DNA from: a bacterium | GTDB taxonomy: Bacteria; Patescibacteria; Dojkabacteria; JAKAPS01; JAJZLI01 | Assembly: GCA_021846685.1 (NCBI GenBank) | Contig: JAJZWL010000004.1 | Span: 12,014 to 76,013 of the forward strand | DNA: 64,000 nucleotides | Reading direction: 5' to 3' | In this document: positions 27,040 through 34,384 of the stretch, piece by piece | How positions within the stretch are numbered: position 1 is the stretch's first letter | How the letters are laid out: the number at the start of each line of letters is the position of its first letter | Position numbers and translations under genes: made by a program | The notes under the pieces: model-generated | The model's database searches: none | Seen by the model: only the letters and a program-made list of their open reading frames with translations | Told to the model about the DNA's origin: nothing

Positions 27040-28426
27040 AAGAATACATTTTATAGGTATATGCGGAAGTGCTATGGCTCCTATTGCCGTAGAAATGAAA
27101 AATAAAGGATTTAATGTTTCAGGTTCAGATAAAGGATTTTTCCCTCCTATATCTTTATATCTTGAAAAACACAATATGGGGATCCAACTCGGATATAAAA
27201 AAGAGCATATCACAGATGATATTAGTTTTGTTATTTTAGGAAATACTGTAGGAGAAAAGAATCCAGAATTTCTTGAAGCTAAGGAGAAAAATATACCAAT
27301 ATTGTCATATCCAGAACTTTTAGAACAATATCTTGTAAAAGAAAATTCAATTGTAATTACAGGTGAATATGGAAAGACAACTATAACGTCATTTTTAGCT
27401 TTTGTATTTTCTAAGTTGAATATAAATCCTTCATATATGTATGGTGGAATATCTTTGAATCTTGATGATAGCGTAAAAATAAATGATTCTAATTATTCAA
27501 TTATTGAAGGAGATGAATATAATGCATCTCCAATAGATAAAAATTCCAAATTTCTATATTATCATCCCAAATATTTAATATTAACATCACTTTTGTGGGA
27601 TCATGTAGATTTATTCCCAAAAGAATCTGATTATATTGATTCATTTAAAAAACTTATCTTAAAATTGCCAGAAGATGGTATTCTTTTTATTAATAAAGAT
27701 GATATCAGTACTAATAAAATCTATCCTATATCTAATAAAAATATAAAAATCATAAATTATTCTGTTAAAGATAAAAGTACAGAATATTATGGTGAAATTG
27801 TAGAATATAAAGATGGTGTAATCAAATTTTTGGTTAATAATACCTATAAATTTGAAACACCTCTCTTGGGAGAACATAATATATCTAATCTTGTTGCAGG
27901 AATATCTCTGTGTCTTACACTTGGTATTGAATACAATAATTTATATTCAGTAGTCAAAGAATTTTTAGGAGCAAAAAGAAGATTGGAAATAAGATATAGA
28001 TCAGATAAACTAATTGTTATTGATGATTTTGCTCATTCTCCTTATAAAATCAAAGCTTCAATCCAAGCTGTAAAAAAAAGTTTTCCAAATTCTAATATTA
28101 TCTCAATTTTCGAACCACATTCTATGAGTTCAAGAGATAAAAAAACAATACAGTGGTATGAAAATATTTTTAATAATTCAGATAAAGTTATAATTACTGA
28201 TATATATAAAAAAGAAGCTTTATCAGAAATCACAAGATTAAATAGTGAAGATATAGTTAAAGTAGTAAGAAATAATGTTCAAAACACTATATATACAAAG
28301 AATATAGATCTTATTGATTCAATAGAATCATCATTAACAGGGAATGATATAGTTTTATTTATGTCTTCTGGAAGTTTTCAAGGTATGTTAGAGAAATATG
28401 TAAATAAACTAATTAGTTCTAAATAA
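27029..28426 (+). CDS. Mpl/MurC-type muramate ligase
   Basis: A 465-residue ligase with the MurC/Mpl N-terminal Rossmann motif HFIGICGSAMAPIA, SGSDKGFFPP, the P-loop GEYGKTTITS and the substrate block EGDEYNASPIDKNSKF followed by LLWDHVDLFP. The EGDEY and YYHPKYLI features are closer to Mpl (UDP-MurNAc:tripeptide recycling ligase) than to classical MurC, but this is the only such gene in the cluster. It may serve as MurC or attach a ready-made peptide. It ends about 17 nt before the convergent epimerase gene. Confidence 0.8.
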   Translation: MENKRIHFIGICGSAMAPIAVEMKNKGFNVSGSDKGFFPPISLYLEKHNMGIQLGYKKEHITDDISFVILGNTVGEKNPEFLEAKEKNIPILSYPELLEQYLVKENSIVITGEYGKTTITSFLAFVFSKLNINPSYMYGGISLNLDDSVKINDSNYSIIEGDEYNASPIDKNSKFLYYHPKYLILTSLLWDHVDLFPKESDYIDSFKKLILKLPEDGILFINKDDISTNKIYPISNKNIKIINYSVKDKSTEYYGEIVEYKDGVIKFLVNNTYKFETPLLGEHNISNLVAGISLCLTLGIEYNNLYSVVKEFLGAKRRLEIRYRSDKLIVIDDFAHSPYKIKASIQAVKKSFPNSNIISIFEPHSMSSRDKKTIQWYENIFNNSDKVIITDIYKKEALSEITRLNSEDIVKVVRNNVQNTIYTKNIDLIDSIESSLTGNDIVLFMSSGSFQGMLEKYVNKLISSK

Positions 28427-28442
28427 GTATTGTATATTAACA

Positions 28443-29339
28443 TTAAAGACTAGATTTAAAATAGGTCATTGTTTTATCAATTCCTTTTGATATAGAAATT
28501 TCAGGAGACCAAGACAATACATTTTTTATATTAGTAATATCATTTACATGTATTTCATATACTGTGTTATTTTTAACTGCATATGAAATATTTAATTTGA
28601 ATGCTATATATCTTGCTATATTGATATTTTCGAATCCTTGCCCAGATCCTATATTGATTATCCCTGTATAAAGTGTATCAAATGAAAGTATTATTGCTCT
28701 TATAAAATCAGTAATATATAAATAATCATAAATATTGTTATTTAATATCTCTATATACTTATTTGTATATGCAGATTTTATATATGATGAAATTATATCA
28801 GAATTTTTCCTATCATATGGTCCATATATACTGGATGCTCTAAAAATAATTATAGGGAACCCAAATTGATTAATATATTTAGTACATACTTTTTCTGCTT
28901 CATATTTAGTTTTTAAATAATTATTATTAGTTTGGATATCTGAATGTTCTGTAAAGGGTAGGGGATCTGTATATAATTTATAATCAGATACATATATAAA
29001 TTTTTTTAAATTTTCATAATCAATTAATTCTTGTAAAATATACTCTAATCCGGTCACATTAATTTTATAAGCCAAGTCAAAATTATCAGATTCAGTTTCA
29101 TTTAAAGATGCTAGATATATTATATAATCTGGGGCAAATTTTCTAATCTCTGATAATATAGGAAATTTCAAATCTATATATATAGTTTTTATTCCTAATC
29201 CAGAAATCTCTTTATCCATATTGATCAGTTTTCCTATATGATATTCAGTGAATTTAATAATAGAATTTCTCCCTATAAATCCAGAACCTCCTATTATTAA
29301 TATTTTTTTTTCATTTCTATTTTTTGAATTAGTTGACAT
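28443..29339 (-). CDS. NAD-dependent sugar epimerase/dehydratase (extended SDR)
   Basis: A 298-residue extended short-chain dehydrogenase. The NAD-binding glycine motif is GGSGFIGRNS near residue 17. The catalytic pair Tyr and Lys is seen in TKYEAEKV, and the FRASSIYGPYDR block is typical of nucleotide-sugar epimerases. It probably modifies a UDP- or dTDP-sugar for the surface glycan. It is divergent from the DUF929 gene, with only 49 nt between the two start codons. Confidence 0.88.
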   Translation of the reverse strand: MSTNSKNRNEKKILIIGGSGFIGRNSIIKFTEYHIGKLINMDKEISGLGIKTIYIDLKFPILSEIRKFAPDYIIYLASLNETESDNFDLAYKINVTGLEYILQELIDYENLKKFIYVSDYKLYTDPLPFTEHSDIQTNNNYLKTKYEAEKVCTKYINQFGFPIIIFRASSIYGPYDRKNSDIISSYIKSAYTNKYIEILNNNIYDYLYITDFIRAIILSFDTLYTGIINIGSGQGFENINIARYIAFKLNISYAVKNNTVYEIHVNDITNIKNVLSWSPEISISKGIDKTMTYFKSSL

Positions 29340-29388
29340 TTTTTATTTGCATAGAGATATCTTTTTTGATAATATTACTATTATTATT

Positions 29389-30231
29389 ATGGCTAAAAAC
29401 AAGAAAGAAATAAATAGGGGGAATTTAATCTTTGTTATCATTGTAGTGGTAGTGATTTTGGTAATGGGGGGAATAATATATTTTGCAAATAACTCTGTTA
29501 CAACAGTTTCCAATCATACAAAAAAGATAATAAGTTCAGATAATAAGACTGTATCTCAAAGTGTGATAAATAAGTTGGAGAATGTTTCATTAATTAGTAT
29601 AAAGAAGTCTTTATCTAGTAAATCTGCTATAAAACCAATTACTCCAGTAACAGGAGAAGCAACTCTTACTAAAAATGGACTACCAAGGGTATTATATATA
29701 GGAGCTGATTTTTGTCCTTTCTGTGCAGCAGAAAGATGGGCATTAGTAGTTGCTTTGTCAAAATTTGGTACATTTACAACTCTTCATTATATGACATCTT
29801 CCGCAAGTGATGTATATCCTTCTACTCCAACATTTACGTTTTATAAATCTGCATATACATCAAAATATATTTCATTTACACCAGTAGAGACAGCTACTAA
29901 TATTCCTTCAGCAGGAGGGTATAAACCGTTAGAGTCTCCCACAAAGAATGAAAATAGTATTTTCAATAAACTAGATGCCCCTCCATATGTAACACAGTCA
30001 TCTGCAGGATCTATACCATTTGTAGATATAGGTAATACAGGATTAATAGTAGGAGCACAATATTCACCTGCAGTGTTAAAAGGTATGAATTGGACAAATA
30101 TAGTTAGTTCAATTTATAGTACAAATGATAATATAGTATCTATAAAGATTCTTTCTTCAGCAGCAAGAGTAATTCAAGATATTTGTAAACTAACCAATGA
30201 AAAACCTCAAAACGTATGTTCTGAAATATAG
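29389..30231 (+). CDS. DUF929 thioredoxin-like membrane-anchored protein
   Basis: A 280-residue exported protein with one N-terminal membrane helix (about residues 13-33) and a thioredoxin-like domain carrying DFCPFCAAERWALVVALSKF, so the active Cys pair is C109/C112. This is the DUF929 family, known best from acidophilic archaea and some bacteria, thought to act in extracellular disulfide chemistry. The C-terminus has two more cysteines. The start at 29389 is preferred over an upstream start inside the divergent epimerase gene because the helix follows directly. It overlaps the VKOR gene by 35 nt, a strong functional link. Confidence 0.85.
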   Translation: MAKNKKEINRGNLIFVIIVVVVILVMGGIIYFANNSVTTVSNHTKKIISSDNKTVSQSVINKLENVSLISIKKSLSSKSAIKPITPVTGEATLTKNGLPRVLYIGADFCPFCAAERWALVVALSKFGTFTTLHYMTSSASDVYPSTPTFTFYKSAYTSKYISFTPVETATNIPSAGGYKPLESPTKNENSIFNKLDAPPYVTQSSAGSIPFVDIGNTGLIVGAQYSPAVLKGMNWTNIVSSIYSTNDNIVSIKILSSAARVIQDICKLTNEKPQNVCSEI

Positions 30232-30625
30232 CATTCCTATATTTTCAACAATAGCTATAATTATTTGTATATATCTTTTATATGTACATTATACTGCTAT
30301 CATTGTAGCTTGCCCAGATGTTGGTATTATAAATTGTGGTAGAGTATTAACTAGTAATTATTCTGAAATTTTTAATATACCATTACCAGTTTTTGGTATA
30401 ATCTATTTTGTATTCCTTCTTGTATTATCATTTCTAAAAAAAACTGAAAATATTATTTTCATCCTATCTATAATATCCCTTTTTGTAGTTGCTTTATTAG
30501 TATATATAGAATTCGGAATATTACATTCTGTATGTCTTTATTGCAGTACAATACATTTAATAGCTATAATAATCTTTTTTATAAGTCTGTATAAATATCT
30601 CTTTAGAAAAGAATTAAAGCTTTAA
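30197..30625 (+). CDS. VKOR-family membrane thiol oxidase
   Basis: A 142-residue four-helix membrane protein of the vitamin K epoxide reductase family, the functional replacement for DsbB. It has the loop cysteines C39 and C47, the conserved Ser/Pro-Val-Phe-Gly segment, and the quinone-side CLYC (C113/C116) in the last helices. It passes electrons from a thioredoxin-like partner, here evidently the DUF929 protein encoded in the overlapping upstream gene, to a membrane quinone. Confidence 0.93.
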   Translation: MKNLKTYVLKYSIPIFSTIAIIICIYLLYVHYTAIIVACPDVGIINCGRVLTSNYSEIFNIPLPVFGIIYFVFLLVLSFLKKTENIIFILSIISLFVVALLVYIEFGILHSVCLYCSTIHLIAIIIFFISLYKYLFRKELKL

Positions 30626-30639
30626 TATAGTTGATTTAT

Positions 30640-31332
30640 ATGAATAAGTTATTCGATATCTCTATTGTCAATTCTATTGTCGATAAATTTTACAATATTG
30701 ATGGCAATGCACTGGATTCGAATAAAAATATATATACTCTAGATGAATTATTCGCAAAATTAAATGAAAATGAATGTAATCTTATATATTCTTTTTTATC
30801 TATTAATCCTTATGATTATGGATTTAAAGGTAAATTCTTGGGGATATTTCCAGTTCCAAAAAAGCTTGTCATCATAAAAGATCAAAAATATATAATAGAT
30901 GGGGAAGAAATGCAAATTGTACCCCAATATTGTCCAAAAGAGGTTTATATTCATTTCGTTAAAATGATTGATGAAATGGATAAAGATATAGGAAAAACAT
31001 TACTGGTAGATTCTTGTTATAGGTCCCCTGCTAGTCAGATATTAACATTCTTATTTTTTTTGAAGTATCATGATTTCGATTTTACTCATACTATTTCGTT
31101 AGTAGCATTTCCTGGATATAGTGAACATGGAGATCCTGTGCATCAGGCAATAGATGTAATAACTACTGAAGGTTTACCTAAGAGAGAAAATCCACAAGAT
31201 TTTGAAAATACAATTGAATATAAGTGGTTAATGAATCATGCTAACAAATTTAATTTTTATTTATCTTATCCTAAAAATAATAAAGAGGGTATAGCTTTTG
31301 AACCTTGGCATTGGAAATATGTTATAAAGTAA
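30640..31332 (+). CDS. D-Ala-D-Ala carboxypeptidase, VanY/M15 family
   Basis: A 230-residue zinc peptidase. The metal and catalytic motifs are CYRSPASQ, SEHGDPVHQAID (Ser161-Glu162-His163 to Asp172) and the terminal FEPWHWKYV with the catalytic Glu and last His ligand. It trims the terminal D-Ala or cleaves stem peptides. There is no obvious signal peptide from the ATG at 30640, so location is uncertain. A TATAGT box ends 8 nt before this ATG and favours it over a TTG at 30631. Confidence 0.87.
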   Translation: MNKLFDISIVNSIVDKFYNIDGNALDSNKNIYTLDELFAKLNENECNLIYSFLSINPYDYGFKGKFLGIFPVPKKLVIIKDQKYIIDGEEMQIVPQYCPKEVYIHFVKMIDEMDKDIGKTLLVDSCYRSPASQILTFLFFLKYHDFDFTHTISLVAFPGYSEHGDPVHQAIDVITTEGLPKRENPQDFENTIEYKWLMNHANKFNFYLSYPKNNKEGIAFEPWHWKYVIK

Positions 31333-31338
31333 AATTTT

Positions 31339-32661
31339 TTATTTATACATTCCTTGAGATCTTAATTTTCTATGAAATGTGATAGCAAATCGATGAGATT
31401 CATCCCTAATTCTTCTTATCAAAAGATGTGATTTTTCTCTATATCCTATTAATATAGGTTCTTTTTCTCCATATTTAAATATAGCTTCCTTTTTTTTGGC
31501 AAGTCCAACAATAGGAATATCAGAGTGAAGAGTTTTTAATACTTTTTCTGCTGCATTAAGCTGGGTTTTCCCTCCATCTACAATTATTAAATCTGGTATT
31601 TCAGAAAAACTTTTATCATTATCTGAATGAGTAAGCCTTCGTTGTAATGTTTCTGCTATCATCAATGGATCATTTGGTGTCTCTTGGCTTCTTATTTTAA
31701 ATTTTCTGTAATAAGATGTATCCATATCTCCTTGTCTAAAAACAACCATAGAGGAAACAGGATATTTCCCTTGGATATTAGATATATCATAGCATTCAAC
31801 TCTCCCTGTGTTATATTTAATTCCTAAGATATTAAATAATTCTTTTAATGATTTAGTGTTATCTATCTTCTTGTTTTTTTTAAAAATATTTTCATCATCT
31901 CCAAAATCAACTTTAATATTTTGGGTCACATAATTTATTTGATCAATTTTCTTTTTTAACTCTCCTGCTTTTTCAAAATTTTCTTTTTTACTTTCCAAAT
32001 ACATTTCTTTTTCTATTTTTTTTATCATGGAATGTTTATTCCCAGATAAGAAAATCTTTATATTATTAATATTTTTCATATATTGTTTTTTATCGATAAG
32101 GCTATCACATGGGCCTGTGCATAAATTTATATCATAAAAAATACATAATCTTGATTTAGTAATATTCTGATTTTCATAAATTTTAAGGTTACAAGTTCTA
32201 TATGGGAAAATCTTTCTTAAATTAGATAATAGAGCTAGTATGGTTTTTCCAGAAGGATATGGCCCATAATAAATTCCTCCATCATTAATCTTTTCTCTGA
32301 CCCTTTCTATTTTTGGGAATATATCATTTGTGATCTTTATCCAAGCATATCGTTTATCATCCTTGAGTAAAATATTGTATTTTGGTTTGTATTTTTTTAT
32401 TAAATTACTTTCTAAGATTAATGCTTCTACTTCATTTGAAGTCTCTATATATGATAAATATATGGCATTAGATATTAATTTATATGTTTTTAAATTTAAA
32501 TCTTTTTTATTTAAAAAATATTGTGAAACTCTTTTTCTTATTATTTTCGCCTTTCCTATATATATTATTTTTTTATTAATATCTTTATACAGGTAACATC
32601 CAGGAGAAAATGGTAAACTTTTTAAAAAATCATTATCTAGGATTTTAATATCATCACTCAT
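31339..32661 (-). CDS. uvrC: Excinuclease UvrC lacking the C-terminal HhH domain
   Basis: A 440-residue UvrC, the dual-incision nuclease of nucleotide excision repair. The GIY-YIG nuclease is at the N-terminus (GCYLYKDINKKIIYIGKAK), a central UVR motif for UvrB contact follows, and then the RNase-H-like nuclease (CYDISNIQGKYPVSSM, DLIIVDGGKTQLNAA). It stops right after HRFAITFHRKLRSQGMYK, where normal UvrC (about 600 residues) goes on to tandem helix-hairpin-helix DNA-binding motifs. It overlaps the gapN start by 8 nt and is read in the same unit. Confidence 0.93.
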   Translation of the reverse strand: MSDDIKILDNDFLKSLPFSPGCYLYKDINKKIIYIGKAKIIRKRVSQYFLNKKDLNLKTYKLISNAIYLSYIETSNEVEALILESNLIKKYKPKYNILLKDDKRYAWIKITNDIFPKIERVREKINDGGIYYGPYPSGKTILALLSNLRKIFPYRTCNLKIYENQNITKSRLCIFYDINLCTGPCDSLIDKKQYMKNINNIKIFLSGNKHSMIKKIEKEMYLESKKENFEKAGELKKKIDQINYVTQNIKVDFGDDENIFKKNKKIDNTKSLKELFNILGIKYNTGRVECYDISNIQGKYPVSSMVVFRQGDMDTSYYRKFKIRSQETPNDPLMIAETLQRRLTHSDNDKSFSEIPDLIIVDGGKTQLNAAEKVLKTLHSDIPIVGLAKKKEAIFKYGEKEPILIGYREKSHLLIRRIRDESHRFAITFHRKLRSQGMYK

Positions 32662-34132
32662 GATTCTTGAAATTTAGAACGGTAGTTTTTATTCTAGTTA
32701 AAGAATCTATTAAATATTTTGCTCCCTGTATATTCCCGATTCCTGAACTTTTAGTTCCATTAAAAGGAAAATTATCTGGACCTCGAGAGTCCTTTCCATT
32801 AATTTGAACATTTCCAACATCTAATTGAGATGCTATATAAAATGCATCATCTATATTTTTCGTAAAAATACTTGATTGAAGCCCATATTCAGATTTATTT
32901 GCAATTGTGATTGCCTCATTGATATTATTTACCCTTATTATAGGTAGTATCGGAGAAAAAGGCTCTTCCCATGCTAGTCTCATATCTTCTGTAATATGAT
33001 CTAATACAATAGGGTAAATATATCTCCCGTTATCTTCTCCAGATACAACTAATTGAGCTCCCTTTTTTAAAGCATCTTCCTTTAATGTGTGGAGATAATT
33101 AACAGTAATATCATTGATAACAGGACCAATTGTATTTTCTTTATTTCTAGGATCTCCTAGTATGAATTTCTTTTTAATTACTTCTTTCAATTTATCTATG
33201 AACTCATCTGCAATCGTATTGTCTATCAAGACTCTTTTAATAGCAGTACATCTTTGTCCTGAAAAAGAAAATGCCCCAATAGCTATTTGTTCTGCCGCAA
33301 GATTTAAGTCTGCATCGGGTAAAACAATAGATGCATCTTTACCTCCTAGCCCTAGTAGTATTGTAGGTAGTACAGTATTTCTTTGAGATAAAACCTTTTG
33401 TATATGGACTGCAGTTTTTGTACTTCCTGTGAAATTTAAAGCATTAATCTTTTTTGATTGTAGTAGATAGTCTCCAGCTATATCATTATCTCCTGATACT
33501 ATATTTAAGACTCCATTATCAAGACCTGCCTTTCTAAAGATTTCTCCTATTACCATACATGTTATTCCTCCTTGATTAGGAGCTTTTAGTATTGTTGTAT
33601 TCCCAGTTACAATAGCGCCAATAATTTTAGGAATTGTTTCATTTAAAGGATAATTAAAAGGTGGGATAGAAACAACTATTCCTAATGGAACTTTTTGTGT
33701 AATAGCCATTTTTTCTTTTCCAAAACCTGGAAATGATTCTGAGTAGAGGACTTCTCCTAATATTCTTTGTGCTTCTGTTGCGTAAAAAGTAATTATATCT
33801 GCAGTTCTAACAACTTCATCAGAAGCTTCTTTATAAGATTTCCCGACTTCTTCTGTAATGAGTAATGTAAGATCCTCTTTTTCTTCTTTTATAATATCAG
33901 AAACCTTATATAATATATTTACCCTATAATTTTTTGAAGTGTCTCTCCACTTCAAAAAAGCATTATATGAAGATTCTATACACTCATCAATTTGTTTAGT
34001 ATTCATTAGAGGAAGTTTTCCTACTAAAGAATCATCTATAGGAGAAAAAACTTCTTTGTAATTCTCTGTGTATACCCAAGTATTATCTACTAGATATCCA
34101 TATTTTTTGTTTTTAATAAATTCTTTAATCAT
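32654..34132 (-). CDS. gapN: Non-phosphorylating NADP-dependent glyceraldehyde-3-phosphate dehydrogenase (GapN-like)
   Basis: A 492-residue aldehyde dehydrogenase. The catalytic Cys lies in FSGQRCTAIKR (about residue 293), and the C-terminal QINGKDSRGPDNFPFNGTKS is the GapN subgroup signature. GapN oxidises glyceraldehyde 3-phosphate straight to 3-phosphoglycerate, making NADPH. The usual general-base glutamate of the family (E in ELGGK) is replaced by glycine: the segment reads LLGLGGKDAS, which one GAG-to-GGG change would explain. The gene heads a unit with uvrC and has a longer leader than most genes here. Confidence 0.9.
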   Translation of the reverse strand: MIKEFIKNKKYGYLVDNTWVYTENYKEVFSPIDDSLVGKLPLMNTKQIDECIESSYNAFLKWRDTSKNYRVNILYKVSDIIKEEKEDLTLLITEEVGKSYKEASDEVVRTADIITFYATEAQRILGEVLYSESFPGFGKEKMAITQKVPLGIVVSIPPFNYPLNETIPKIIGAIVTGNTTILKAPNQGGITCMVIGEIFRKAGLDNGVLNIVSGDNDIAGDYLLQSKKINALNFTGSTKTAVHIQKVLSQRNTVLPTILLGLGGKDASIVLPDADLNLAAEQIAIGAFSFSGQRCTAIKRVLIDNTIADEFIDKLKEVIKKKFILGDPRNKENTIGPVINDITVNYLHTLKEDALKKGAQLVVSGEDNGRYIYPIVLDHITEDMRLAWEEPFSPILPIIRVNNINEAITIANKSEYGLQSSIFTKNIDDAFYIASQLDVGNVQINGKDSRGPDNFPFNGTKSSGIGNIQGAKYLIDSLTRIKTTVLNFKNHE

Positions 34133-34384
34133 GTCTCTGTAGTCATTTTGTAAATTTAATTTTTATATTTTAATATATTATACCTTTTTTTAATTTTTAT
34201 GTATTGTATCTAATAAATCACTTAATGTCATATATAATACAAGATTTTTATTTAAATACATTTAATATTTTAATATAACTATATGCCTATATGAAGTAGA
34301 TTATTATTAGGTTAAATTAATCAACTTGCTTTTTCTATAGGATTGTGTTAGGATGTCGTTAATTAGTTTTATAAGTAAATCAAA

